This document shows, piece by piece, positions 56,066 through 64,000 of a stretch of 64,000 bases of DNA. The stretch spans positions 1 through 64,000 of the forward strand of contig NZ_LMLA01000014.1 in the NCBI RefSeq assembly GCF_001421765.1, given 5' to 3'. The stretch's first letter is position 1. Every line of letters begins with the position of its first letter. Under the pieces are notes generated by a model, which worked only from the letters and a program-made list of their open reading frames with translations, searched no databases and was not told the DNA's origin. A program made the translations under genes and the position numbers. This stretch comes from Sphingomonas sp. Leaf32. Lineage in GTDB: Bacteria > Pseudomonadota > Alphaproteobacteria > Sphingomonadales > Sphingomonadaceae.

Positions 56066-56148
56066 CGTCACCCCGGCGCAGGCTGGAGTCTTGCCGTAAG
56101 AGAGCGCGCGCCTCGCTGCGGGAGACCCCAGCCTTCGCTGGGGTGACG
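56066..56148. repeat. Intergenic palindrome, family B variant, after smc
   Basis: CGTCACCCCGGCGCAGGCTG on the left mirrors CAGCCTTCGCTGGGGTGACG on the right, with a 40-base middle. It lies directly between the convergent smc and EF-hand genes and may end both. A relative with the same CAGCGAAGGCTGGG core occurs at 63287. Confidence 0.8.
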
Positions 56149-56167
56149 TCCTGGCTTCGATCGCCCC

Positions 56168-56491
56168 TTACTGCCCCGCCTTCACGATCGCGCGAAACTC
56201 CTCGCGCGTGATCCTGCCGTCCTTGTTCTGGTCCATCAGCGCGAAGGCGGTGGCGAGGCCCGCGGCAGCCTGCCCCTTTTGCGACGGGTCCTGCTTTGCC
56301 GCCTCCGCGTCGATCTTCATGCTCATCGCGTCGAACTCGGCCTTGCTGATCGTGCCGTCCTTGTCGGTGTCGAACATCGCGAAGAACTCGGCCTCGTCAT
56401 CCGCTGCCGGTTCGACGACCGGCGCGGGCGACGTGGCCGGGGCGGGCGTGGGAGCGGTCTGCAGCGCAAGGGCGAGGATGGCGAGCAACAT
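56168..56491 (-). CDS. Small exported EF-hand calcium-binding protein
   Basis: A 107-residue protein with a hydrophobic N-terminal signal (MLLAILALALQTAPT) followed by a Pro/Ala-rich spacer and two EF-hands: DTDKDGTISKAEF (about residue 43) and DQNKDGRITREEF (about residue 87). Both loops have the canonical Ca ligands. The ATG at 56491 has GGAAAGAAG upstream. It may be periplasmic or lipid-free surface protein. Partner unknown; the gene converges on smc. Confidence 0.85.
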   Translation of the reverse strand: MLLAILALALQTAPTPAPATSPAPVVEPAADDEAEFFAMFDTDKDGTISKAEFDAMSMKIDAEAAKQDPSQKGQAAAGLATAFALMDQNKDGRITREEFRAIVKAGQ

Positions 56492-56630
56492 CGGGTCAGC
56501 TTCTTTCCGAAAAGAGAAAATGCACGACAGGATTGCATCGCGTAACGCGCGGCGCAAGCGCGCGTCCTTGCGTGTGCGGCCCGTGTCGCCTAACCGCGCG
56601 CCGAACCCTTAACCTCGAAGGAGCCCGCCC

Positions 56631-57848
56631 ATGGCCGAGTCCATCAACCGCGTCGTGCTTGCCTATTCGGGCGGCCTCGACACCAGCGTCATCCTGAAAT
56701 GGCTGCAACAGGAATATAATTGCGAGGTGGTGACCTTCACCGCCGATCTCGGCCAGGGCGAAGAGCTGGAGCCGGCGCGCAAGAAGGCCGAGCTGATGGG
56801 CATCAAGCCCGAGCATATCTTCATCGACGACCTGCGTGAGGAATTCGTCCGCGACTTCGTATTCCCGATGATGCGGTCGAACGCGCTGTACGAGGGGCTG
56901 TACCTGCTCGGCACCTCGATCGCACGGCCCTTGATCGCCAAGCGCCAGATCGAGATCGCGCGTCAGGTCAACGCCGATGCGGTCAGCCACGGCGCGACCG
57001 GCAAGGGCAACGACCAGGTCCGTTTCGAACTGGGCTATTATGCGCTCCAGCCCGACATCAAGGTCATCGCCCCGTGGCGCGAATGGGACCTGACCAGCCG
57101 CACCGCGCTGATCGCCTTTGCCGAACAGCACCAGATTCCGGTGCCCAAGGACAAGCGCGGCGAATCGCCCTTCTCGACCGACGCGAACCTGCTGCACACC
57201 TCCAGCGAGGGCAAGGTGCTGGAGGACCCGTGGGACGAGGTGCCGGACTATGTCTTCTCGCGCACCGTCAGCCCGGAGGAAGCACCCGACACACCGCAGG
57301 TCATCACTGTCGCGTTCGAACGGGGCGACGCGGTGGCGGTCGATGGCGAAGGCATGTCGCCCGCGACGCTGCTCGCCAAGCTCAACGAGCTGGGCCGCGC
57401 GCATGGCATCGGCCGGCTCGATCTGGTTGAGAACCGCTTCGTCGGCATGAAGTCGCGCGGCATGTACGAGACGCCGGGCGGCACCATCCTGCACGCCGCC
57501 CACCGCGCGATCGAACAGATCACGCTCGACCGCGGGGCCGCGCACCTGAAGGACGAACTGGCCCCGCGCTATGCCGAGCTGCTCTATAACGGCTTCTGGT
57601 TCAGCCCCGAGCGCGAGATGCTGCAAGCGGCGATCGACCACAGCCAGCACAAGGTGTCGGGCGAAGTGCGGCTGAAGCTGTACAAGGGCGGCGTCCATGT
57701 CATCGGCCGCCGTTCTCCCAATTCGCTGTACAGCGAAAAGGTCGTGACGTTCGAGGACGATCAGGGCGCCTATGACCAGCGCGACGCGGCGGGCTTCATC
57801 AAACTCAACGCGCTGCGCCTGCGCCTGCTGGGCCGGCGGGATCGCTGA
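56631..57848 (+). CDS. argG: Argininosuccinate synthase
   Basis: Joins citrulline and aspartate with ATP in arginine synthesis; cytosolic tetramer. The 405-residue product has the ATP-pyrophosphatase motif LAYSGGLDTSV (residues 10-20) and the citrulline-binding GATGKGNDQVRFELGY near residue 122. It has its own ribosome site (GAAGGAGCC). No arginine operon partner is next to it; the downstream FAD oxidoreductase gene starts 81 bases later, probably in a separate unit. Confidence 0.98.
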   Translation: MAESINRVVLAYSGGLDTSVILKWLQQEYNCEVVTFTADLGQGEELEPARKKAELMGIKPEHIFIDDLREEFVRDFVFPMMRSNALYEGLYLLGTSIARPLIAKRQIEIARQVNADAVSHGATGKGNDQVRFELGYYALQPDIKVIAPWREWDLTSRTALIAFAEQHQIPVPKDKRGESPFSTDANLLHTSSEGKVLEDPWDEVPDYVFSRTVSPEEAPDTPQVITVAFERGDAVAVDGEGMSPATLLAKLNELGRAHGIGRLDLVENRFVGMKSRGMYETPGGTILHAAHRAIEQITLDRGAAHLKDELAPRYAELLYNGFWFSPEREMLQAAIDHSQHKVSGEVRLKLYKGGVHVIGRRSPNSLYSEKVVTFEDDQGAYDQRDAAGFIKLNALRLRLLGRRDR

Positions 57849-57929
57849 TTCCCGTCGCCGGGTAAGATTGCCTTAACTACATTTTAGCCACTCGCATGGC
57901 ACCGACCGGTTCGAACGAAGCGGGGAGTT

Positions 57930-59450
57930 ATGCGGGTGGCAAGCGACAATGTGGACGTGGCGATCGTCGGTGCCGGGCCGGCCGGGCTGACCGCCGCCTA
58001 TCTGCTGACGAAGGCGGGCCTGTCCGTCACCGTGATCGAACAGGACCCGCGCTATGTCGGCGGGATCAGCCGCACCGTCGAGCATGACGGCTTCCGCTTC
58101 GACATCGGGGGCCACCGCTTCTTTTCGAAGTCGCAGGAAGTGGTCGCGCTGTGGAACGAGATCCTGCCCGACGACTTCATTGACCGCCCGCGCATGAGCC
58201 GCATCTTCTATGGCGGCAAATTCTACAGCTACCCGCTGCGCGCGTTCGAGGCGCTGGGCAATCTCGGCCTCTTCACCTCGGCGCTGTGCATGGCAAGCTA
58301 TGCCAAGGCCAAGCTGTTCCCACGCCGCACGGTCGCGTCGTTCGAGGACTGGGTGGTCAATCAGTTCGGCCACAAGCTCTATTCGATCTTCTTCAAGACC
58401 TATACCGAGAAGGTGTGGGGGATGCCGTGCGACACCATGTCGGCGGACTGGGCGGCACAGCGGATCAAGGGGCTGAGCCTCGGCGCGGCGGTGCTCGACG
58501 GGCTGAAGCGCTCGCTGGGCCTCAATCGCACGCCGAACGACGGCATGGCGGCCAAGACGCTGCTCGAAAGCTTCCGCTATCCGCGCAAAGGGCCGGGCAT
58601 GATGTGGGAAGCGGCGCGCGACCATGTCGTCGCGGGCGGCAACACCGTGCTGATGGGCCATGCGCTGCGCACGCTGGAACATGATCCGGTGGCAGACTGC
58701 TGGCGGATGGTCGCGACGGACCGTGCCGATGATTCGAGCCGGATCATCACCGCGCGCCATGTCATTTCCTCGGCCCCGCTGCGCGAGCTGGCGTCGCGCA
58801 TCCATCCGCTGCCCGCGACGCTGCCCGACGCCAGCGCGTTGCGCTACCGCGATTTCCTGACCGTCGCGCTGATGATCCGGTCGGACGACCTGTTCCCCGA
58901 CAACTGGATCTATATCCACGACAACCGGGTAAAGGTCGGCCGTGTCCAGAATTTCCGCAGCTGGTCGCCCGAAATGGTGCCCGATCCGGCGATCGCCTGT
59001 GTCGGACTCGAATATTTCTGTTTCGAAGGCGACGGGCTGTGGGCCAGCAGCGACGACGACCTGATCGCACAGGCGACGCGAGAGCTGGCGACGCTCGGGC
59101 TGGTCGATGCCCGGGACGTGGTCGGCGGCGCCGTCGTGCGCCAGCCGAAAGCCTATCCGGTCTATGACGAAGGCTATGCCGACCGGGTGGAGGCGCTGCG
59201 CACCGAACTGGAAACGCGTTTCCCGACGCTGCACATGGTCGGCCGCAACGGGATGCACCGCTACAACAACCAGGATCACGCGATGATGACGGCGATGTTG
59301 ACCGTCCGCAACATCCTGGCCGGCGCGCGCGTCCATGACGTGTGGCAGGTGAACGAGGACGCCGAATATCACGAGGCCGGCCGCGAAGGCGAACAGGCCG
59401 CGCTGGCCAGCGTCCGCGCGGTGCCGACCCCGATCCGGGCGGCGGCGTGA
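57930..59450 (+). CDS. FAD-dependent oxidoreductase of the amine-oxidase/UDP-galactopyranose-mutase-like family
   Basis: A 506-residue flavoprotein. The Rossmann FAD site VAIVGAGPAGLTAAYLLTKA lies at residues 10-29, followed by VIEQDPRYVGGISRTV and FDIGGHRFFSKSQEVV, the GGH motif usual in protoporphyrinogen-oxidase-like and UDP-Galp-mutase-like enzymes; the C-terminal segment NGMHRYNNQDHAMMTAML is the second FAD-binding region. True UGM is about 370-390 residues, so this is a larger relative. Its stop overlaps the GTG start of the 605-residue membrane gene. A role in converting a lipid-linked or nucleotide sugar for the following transferases is inferred from context. Confidence 0.78.
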   Translation: MRVASDNVDVAIVGAGPAGLTAAYLLTKAGLSVTVIEQDPRYVGGISRTVEHDGFRFDIGGHRFFSKSQEVVALWNEILPDDFIDRPRMSRIFYGGKFYSYPLRAFEALGNLGLFTSALCMASYAKAKLFPRRTVASFEDWVVNQFGHKLYSIFFKTYTEKVWGMPCDTMSADWAAQRIKGLSLGAAVLDGLKRSLGLNRTPNDGMAAKTLLESFRYPRKGPGMMWEAARDHVVAGGNTVLMGHALRTLEHDPVADCWRMVATDRADDSSRIITARHVISSAPLRELASRIHPLPATLPDASALRYRDFLTVALMIRSDDLFPDNWIYIHDNRVKVGRVQNFRSWSPEMVPDPAIACVGLEYFCFEGDGLWASSDDDLIAQATRELATLGLVDARDVVGGAVVRQPKAYPVYDEGYADRVEALRTELETRFPTLHMVGRNGMHRYNNQDHAMMTAMLTVRNILAGARVHDVWQVNEDAEYHEAGREGEQAALASVRAVPTPIRAAA

Positions 59451-61264
59451 GCGAAGCGGGCCGGCGGGACCTGCCGGCCCCACCCGATGCGGGGCTGACG
59501 CGACCGCTGCTGATCTCCTGGGCGCTGGCCGCCTGCGTGCTGATCGCCGTCGCGGCTTCGCGGATCGCCCGTCTGCAACTGCCCGACCCCGACGATACGC
59601 TCCGTTTGCTCGAGGTCCGCGCATGGCTTGCCGGGCAAAGCTGGTGGGACGTCAGCCAATATGGCTTTTCGGGCAGCGGCGAGGTCATGCACTGGTCGCG
59701 CCTCGTCGACCTGCCGCTGGCGGCGGCGATGACGGTGCTGCGCCCGATCTTCGGCGCCGTCGTCGGCGACCGGATCGCGATCGTGCTCGTCCCACTGCTC
59801 ACGCTGCTGGCGATCATGGCGCTGGTCGGCACGATCGCGCGGGCATTGTCCGATCGACCGAGCGCGCTGCTCGCGATCCTGATGGTGCCACTGACCGCCC
59901 CGATCATCGCCCAGGCTCAGCCGCTGCGGATCGATCACCATGGCTGGCAGGTGGTAGCCGCCCTGTGCGCGGCCTATGCGCTGATCTGTCGGCGCGGATG
60001 GCAGGCGGGCATGATCGCGGGGGTTGCCGCCGCGTTCCTCGTCTCGATCTCGTTCGAAGGGTTTCCCTTCGCATTGCTGACGCTTGCCGTGGGCGGCCTG
60101 CTGTGGGTCGCCGATCCGCAGGCCCGGTCCGCGCTGCGCGCACAGGCATCGACGCTGATCGCGGCGCTGACGCTGCTCCATGTCGCGACACGCGGGCCGG
60201 CGATGTTCGCGCCCGCCTGCGATGCGGTGTCGCCGGCATGGCTGGGCGTCCTTGCCACCGCCACGCTCGGCATCCTCGTGGCGACATGGCTGCCCGCCCG
60301 CAGCGCGCCGGCCCGCTTCGGCTGGCTGGCGCTGGCCGGGATCGTGACGCTCGGCGCGATGGTGCTGCTGGTACGCGACTGCGCCGGAGGGCCGTTCGGC
60401 AATCTCGACCCGCTGACCCGGCGCATCTGGTTCGACAATGTCGCCGAAGGATTGCCGATCTGGCAACAATGGCCGGCCGTCGTGGTCGCGACCTTTGCGC
60501 TGCCGTTCCTGTCGATCGGTGCGACCTGGCTCGGCTGGCGGCAGGCGGTGGACCCTGCCGCCCGGCGGCGCTGGGCGATAGTGCTCGGCCTGCTGGTCGG
60601 GGCTACCGCCTGTGCGCTGATGGTGCTGCGGGCGGGCGCGCTGGCGAACGCGCTGGCGGTCCCGGCGATGGCCGTGTTCATCGAGGCGCGGCTGCGCATC
60701 GCGCGGACCATCGCGGCGCCGGGCCGGCGAACGATCGCGCTGGCAGGCTTGCTCACCCTGGCGGCGGTCGGCGCGGTCGCGTCCGAAGCGCTGCTGGCGA
60801 TCGGCGTGCCCGGCAGCGCCGAAGCGCATATCCCGGCGCGCTACCGCGACGGACGGCGGCCCTATTGCCTGAAACGTCCGGACTTCGGGGCGTTGAACGT
60901 CCTGCCGGCTGGCGCCGTGGTGCTGGCCCCGCTCGACATCAGCCCCGACATCATCCTGTTCACCCACCTGCGCCCGATCGCCAGCGGCCACCACCGCAAT
61001 CTCGACCGGATGCGGTTCGTCCTGACGAGCCTGATGGCCAAACCCGACATCGCGCGCGGCCCGATCGCGGCGCATGGCATCGACTATATCGTCGGCTGCC
61101 CCGGCAACCCCGACAATGTGAACCTCGTCAAGGAAGCCCCGCACGGCCTGTCGGCGCGGCTGGAGAACGGCGAACGCTTCGACTGGCTGGAACCGGTGCC
61201 GATCCCGAACTCGCCGCTATTGGCATGGCGGGTCATTCGCCCTCTTGCGAGCCCGCCTGCCTAG
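59447..61264 (+). CDS. Multi-spanning GT-C-like membrane protein, 605 residues
   Basis: An integral membrane protein with about 11-13 hydrophobic segments and a C-terminal periplasmic domain (about residues 470-605). Conserved-looking motifs at the first periplasmic loop, LPDPDDTLRLLEVRAWLAG (residues 45-63) with D47/D49, then SWWDVSQYG and MHWSRLVDL (residues 65-89), fit the GT-C fold of oligosaccharyltransferases and PMT-like glycosyltransferases (acidic pair, WWD-type motif). HHGWQ near residue 165 is an extra candidate. The GTG start overlaps the preceding FAD oxidoreductase stop. Exact donor and acceptor are unknown. Confidence 0.72.
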   Translation: MSEAGRRDLPAPPDAGLTRPLLISWALAACVLIAVAASRIARLQLPDPDDTLRLLEVRAWLAGQSWWDVSQYGFSGSGEVMHWSRLVDLPLAAAMTVLRPIFGAVVGDRIAIVLVPLLTLLAIMALVGTIARALSDRPSALLAILMVPLTAPIIAQAQPLRIDHHGWQVVAALCAAYALICRRGWQAGMIAGVAAAFLVSISFEGFPFALLTLAVGGLLWVADPQARSALRAQASTLIAALTLLHVATRGPAMFAPACDAVSPAWLGVLATATLGILVATWLPARSAPARFGWLALAGIVTLGAMVLLVRDCAGGPFGNLDPLTRRIWFDNVAEGLPIWQQWPAVVVATFALPFLSIGATWLGWRQAVDPAARRRWAIVLGLLVGATACALMVLRAGALANALAVPAMAVFIEARLRIARTIAAPGRRTIALAGLLTLAAVGAVASEALLAIGVPGSAEAHIPARYRDGRRPYCLKRPDFGALNVLPAGAVVLAPLDISPDIILFTHLRPIASGHHRNLDRMRFVLTSLMAKPDIARGPIAAHGIDYIVGCPGNPDNVNLVKEAPHGLSARLENGERFDWLEPVPIPNSPLLAWRVIRPLASPPA

Positions 61265-61282
61265 CCCGTAAGGACGGAGGAT

Positions 61283-62935
61283 ATGACTTTCTCCGCCCAG
61301 CAACAGCTCAACTGGTGGCAGACGCGTTGGTTCGTCGCGCTGATGGCAGTGCTGGCGGCGGTGCCGCTGTTGTGGCCCGACATTCCGCCGATGGTCGACC
61401 TGCCCGGCCACATGGGCCGGTATCGCGTCCAACAGCTGTGGGACACCGGACAGGCGCCATGGTTCCACGACTGGTATAATTTCGACTGGAGCCTGATCGG
61501 CAATCTGGGCGTCGACCTGCTCGTCTGGCTGCTCGAACCGCTCATCGGCCTCGAACCGGCGGTCAAGCTCATCATCCTGGCCATCCCGCCGCTGACCGCG
61601 GTCGGATTGCTCTGGATCGCGCGCGAAGTGCATGGCCGCATTCCCGCGACCGCGCTGTTCGCGCTGCCGATCGTCTACAGTTTCCCGTTCCATTTCGGCT
61701 TCGCCAATTTCGCGCTGTCGATGGCGCTGGCGCTCAATGCCTTTGCGCTGTGGCTGCGGCTGGGGCGGCAGGGGCGGCTGGTGCTGCGCGGCGTCGTGTT
61801 CGTACCCGTAGCCGGGTTGATCTGGCTGACCCATACGTTCGGCTGGGGGACGCTGGGCGTCCTCGCCGCCTCGGCCGAGCTGATCCGCGAGCATGACAAG
61901 CGCCGCAACTGGTTCGCCGCCGCGCTCCATGCCGGTCTCCACTGCCTCGTCCTCGCGCCGCCCGCGCTGCTGATGCTGTTGTGGCGCTCGGGCGGCCATG
62001 TCGGCGGGCAAACCGCCGACTGGTTCAACTGGCGCGCGAAGATGCAGTGGATGACGATGACGCTGCGCGACCGCTGGCAGCTCTACGACCTCGCCTCGGT
62101 CGCCGTCTTCTACCTCGTGCTGTTCAAGGGGTTGCGCGATCCCAACATCGGCTATTCGCGCAATCTGGGCCTGTCGGCGCTGTTCCTGATCGCGGTCTAT
62201 GTGCTGTTGCCGCGCATCGTGTTCGGATCGGCCTATGCCGATATGCGGCTGGTCCCCTATCTGTTCGGGATCAGCCTGATCGCGCTCCGGCCCAAGCCCG
62301 GCCTGTCGATCCGCCACGCCGGGGTGCTGGCGGCGATCGGCCTGGCGATCTTCGTCGGGCGGATGGGGGCGACGACGGCCAGCTTCTGGCTGTACGACCG
62401 CGACTACAACCGCGAACTGGCGGCGCTGGACCATGTGCCGGTCGGCGCGCGGCTCGTCACGTTCGTTGGGGAAACCTGCTACAACGAATGGCGCATGACC
62501 CGCGTGCAGCATTTGCCGGGCATGGCGCTCGCCCGCCGGCTGGCCTATGCCAACGATCAATGGTCGATGGCCGGCGGACAGTTGCTGACGGTCAAGTACA
62601 AGGAAGCGCGCGGGTTTTCGCACGATCCTTCGGAACTGGTCACCGACGTCAAATGCCCGCGCGAATATTGGCGGCCGGTCGCGGCGGCGCTGTACAAGTT
62701 CCCGCGCGACGCGTTCGATTATGTATGGCTGATCCGGCCGCCCAAATATGACCGGCGGCTGGAACAGGGGCTGATCCCGCTGTGGCGCAACGGCAGCTCC
62801 GCGCTGTTCCGCATCGACCATAGCGTGCCGCCGCCCGTGCTGACATGGAGCGATCTGGGCAATCGTCCGTTCGCCAAACCCCGCCGCCGCCCATCGCGAC
62901 AGATGGCGGCCAACGAACCGGTAAGGAAAGACTGA
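61283..62935 (+). CDS. Multi-spanning membrane protein, 550 residues, second GT-C-like protein
   Basis: An integral membrane protein with about 10-12 hydrophobic segments and a C-terminal domain (about residues 400-530) that contains FVGETCYNEWRMTRVQHLPG, VTDVKCPREYWRPVAAALYK and a basic Pro-rich tail. The first loop has DIPPMVDLPGHMGRYRVQQL (residues 33-52), reminiscent of the acidic-loop motif in GT-C proteins. Two cysteines in the C-terminal domain may pair. It follows the 605-residue gene by 18 bases and overlaps the next small gene by one base. Not assigned to a named family. Confidence 0.7.
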   Translation: MTFSAQQQLNWWQTRWFVALMAVLAAVPLLWPDIPPMVDLPGHMGRYRVQQLWDTGQAPWFHDWYNFDWSLIGNLGVDLLVWLLEPLIGLEPAVKLIILAIPPLTAVGLLWIAREVHGRIPATALFALPIVYSFPFHFGFANFALSMALALNAFALWLRLGRQGRLVLRGVVFVPVAGLIWLTHTFGWGTLGVLAASAELIREHDKRRNWFAAALHAGLHCLVLAPPALLMLLWRSGGHVGGQTADWFNWRAKMQWMTMTLRDRWQLYDLASVAVFYLVLFKGLRDPNIGYSRNLGLSALFLIAVYVLLPRIVFGSAYADMRLVPYLFGISLIALRPKPGLSIRHAGVLAAIGLAIFVGRMGATTASFWLYDRDYNRELAALDHVPVGARLVTFVGETCYNEWRMTRVQHLPGMALARRLAYANDQWSMAGGQLLTVKYKEARGFSHDPSELVTDVKCPREYWRPVAAALYKFPRDAFDYVWLIRPPKYDRRLEQGLIPLWRNGSSALFRIDHSVPPPVLTWSDLGNRPFAKPRRRPSRQMAANEPVRKD

Positions 62936-63261
62936 TGGACCTGCTGAACAACGCCCTGAAGCTGGCCGGCCAATTCGACCTGCCCGCCATTGCCGAAAAG
63001 GCTGGGATTTCGCAGGAACAGGTGCAGACCGTCCTCGGCCTGCTGGCGAAGTTCGCCGGCCACGCCGATCCCGCGCAGGAAGCCGCCGACCATAGCGGCG
63101 TGTCGCGCCACCAGATCGAGGCGATCCTGTCCGAAGTCGGCGGTCCCGATGCACTGGGCCAGTTCGCGCAGCTGCTGGGCCTCGACATCAATCCCGGTGC
63201 GCTGGGCGGGATCGGCGACATGCTGCCCGGTGGGCTGGGCGGGCTGATGGGCCGGAAGTAG
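62935..63261 (+). CDS. Small soluble protein, unknown, last gene of the 58-63 kb unit
   Basis: A 108-residue, mostly helical protein: NNALKLAGQFDLPAIAEKAG, then SQEQVQTVLGLLAKFAGHAD and a Gly/Leu-rich tail (LGGIGDMLPGGLGGLMGRK). Such tails occur in DUF937-like and other small oligomeric proteins, so this could be a distant member. Its ATG at 62935 overlaps the stop of the 550-residue membrane protein (TGATG), so it is coupled and probably works with the preceding genes. No signal peptide is seen. Confidence 0.65.
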   Translation: MDLLNNALKLAGQFDLPAIAEKAGISQEQVQTVLGLLAKFAGHADPAQEAADHSGVSRHQIEAILSEVGGPDALGQFAQLLGLDINPGALGGIGDMLPGGLGGLMGRK

Positions 63262-63286
63262 GGCGAAGCGCCCCGCCGCCACGGCG

Positions 63287-63430
63287 GCATCCCAGCGCAG
63301 GCTGGGATATCAACGGTTCACTGCTGGTATCTGCTCGATCTGACAAACGTCGCCCCAGCGAAGGCTGGGGCCTCAAGCGGTTCCTGCCGCGCGCTAAACC
63401 CGGAAGATTCCAGCCTTCGCTGGGATGACG
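63287..63430. repeat. Intergenic palindromes with CAGCGAAGGCTGGG modules
   Basis: Three related modules, GGCATCCCAGCGCAGGCTGGG, CCCCAGCGAAGGCTGGGGCC and CCAGCCTTCGCTGGGATGAC, alternate in orientation between the convergent 108-residue gene and the truncated acyltransferase gene. The outer two are mirror copies. The 196-base gap has no gene. Confidence 0.75.
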
Positions 63431-63458
63431 TTCCTGTCCAATAAAGATCAGTCCGCCG

Positions 63459-64000
63459 CTACGACCGCCGGAACGGGGTCATCTCGCTCAGAAACGCCTG
63501 CTCCTGCCCCACCGCCGCACGTTCCCGCTCCAGAAACTCGGCCACGGCCGCACTAAAGCCCGGATCGGGCAGGAAATGCGCCGACCAGGTCGTCACCGGG
63601 ACATAGCCACGCGCCAGCTTGTGTTCGCCCTGCGCGCCCGCCTCGACCCGCTGCAGCCCGCGCGCGATGGCGGCGTCGATCGCCTGATAATAGCACAGTT
63701 CGAAATGGAGGAACGGCACCTCCTCCACCGCGCCCCAGTAGCGCCCGTAGAGCGCATCGCTCCCGATCAGGTTGAGCGCCCCCGCGATCGGCCGCCCATC
63801 GCGTTCGGCCAGGATCAGCAGCACGTCGTCGCCCATCGTTTCCGACAGCAGCGAAAAGAAGCGGCGCGTCAGATAGGGGCGGCCCCATTTGCGGCTGCCG
63901 GTATCCTGATAGAAGCTCCAGAAGGCGTCCCAATGCGCCTCGGTCAGATTGCGGCCGCTCAGGTGCCGCACGGTCAGCCCGTCCAGCGCGGCGGCGCGTT
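63459..64000 (-). CDS. GNAT/FemAB-like acyltransferase (COG3146, DUF482), cut by the window edge
   Basis: Only the C-terminal part is in the window; the reading frame stays open to base 64000. The visible protein has GSRKWGRPYLTRRFFSLLSE, LLILAERDGRPIAGALNLIG and LHFELCYYQAIDAAIARGL in the order expected for COG3146 (DUF482), which is distantly related to FemAB/GNAT acyltransferases and about 370-390 residues long in full. A GTG at 63971 would give a shorter start but the family continues upstream. Proposed role is N-acylation in cell-wall or peptide metabolism; substrate unknown. Confidence 0.8.
   Translation of the reverse strand, partial: RAAALDGLTVRHLSGRNLTEAHWDAFWSFYQDTGSRKWGRPYLTRRFFSLLSETMGDDVLLILAERDGRPIAGALNLIGSDALYGRYWGAVEEVPFLHFELCYYQAIDAAIARGLQRVEAGAQGEHKLARGYVPVTTWSAHFLPDPGFSAAVAEFLERERAAVGQEQAFLSEMTPFRRS

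Overview
This window is chromosomal DNA from a high-GC alphaproteobacterium, most likely a Sphingomonas or close relative. The reasons are the yellow-pigment carotenoid genes (crtY, crtI, crtB), the TonB-dependent receptor, the Q-rich set of cell-envelope genes, the many GTG/TTG starts with stop-start overlaps, and the REP-like intergenic palindromes common in sphingomonads. No phage, insertion sequence, integrase, plasmid function or CRISPR array is visible. Almost every gene is a core housekeeping or envelope gene.

Layout. 0-12 kb: a polysaccharide flippase facing a glycosyltransferase-like gene, a CBS-domain protein, ribosomal protein L33, a GDT1-like membrane protein, Dps, an ATP-dependent DNA ligase, glutaminyl cyclotransferase, a glutathionyl-hydroquinone reductase, and an ArsR-type regulator divergent from a fatty acid desaturase. 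12-20 kb: a double cold-shock-domain protein with a glycine-rich head, TerC, then an RNase D - LptC - LptA - LptB - RpoN block (LPS transport plus sigma-54). 20-30 kb: a GST, a YdjM-like protein, and the gltD - DUF2059 - gltB glutamate synthase operon, then UppP and an NDUFA9-like reductase. 30-35 kb: tRNA-Leu(CAG), the YqiK/YqiJ flotillin pair, MipA/OmpV, a DUF2141 protein overlapping a sterol-desaturase-family hydroxylase. 35-40 kb: the carotenoid operon crtY - crtI - LOG family - crtB. 40-48 kb: an AI-2E-family permease, a siderophore-type TonB receptor, a ThiE-like protein, YggS, a HAD phosphatase, cytochrome c, prephenate dehydratase and NudC. 48-57 kb: serine hydrolase, MutY, DUF721, two DsbA-like thioredoxins, SMC, an EF-hand protein and ArgG. 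58-63 kb: a tightly packed four-gene unit of an FAD oxidoreductase, two large multi-spanning membrane proteins and a small soluble protein, which is the best candidate here for an uncharacterised envelope-glycan system. The window ends inside a COG3146-type acyltransferase gene.

How the parts connect. Envelope building dominates: lipid carrier recycling (UppP), LPS export (LptC/A/B), polysaccharide flipping, outer-membrane proteins, carotenoids and the 58-63 kb unit. Nitrogen assimilation (GltBD, ArgG, RpoN) and aromatic amino acid synthesis (prephenate dehydratase) are the main metabolic themes.

Non-coding structure is unusually rich. At least six families of long palindromes fill the gaps between genes, mainly at convergent gene ends. 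One palindrome is nested inside another in the middle of the carotenoid operon, one composite pair occurs twice in opposite order, and one perfect palindrome runs exactly from the stop codon of one gene to the stop codon of the facing gene. Family assignments come from reading the sequence only; no database search was possible.
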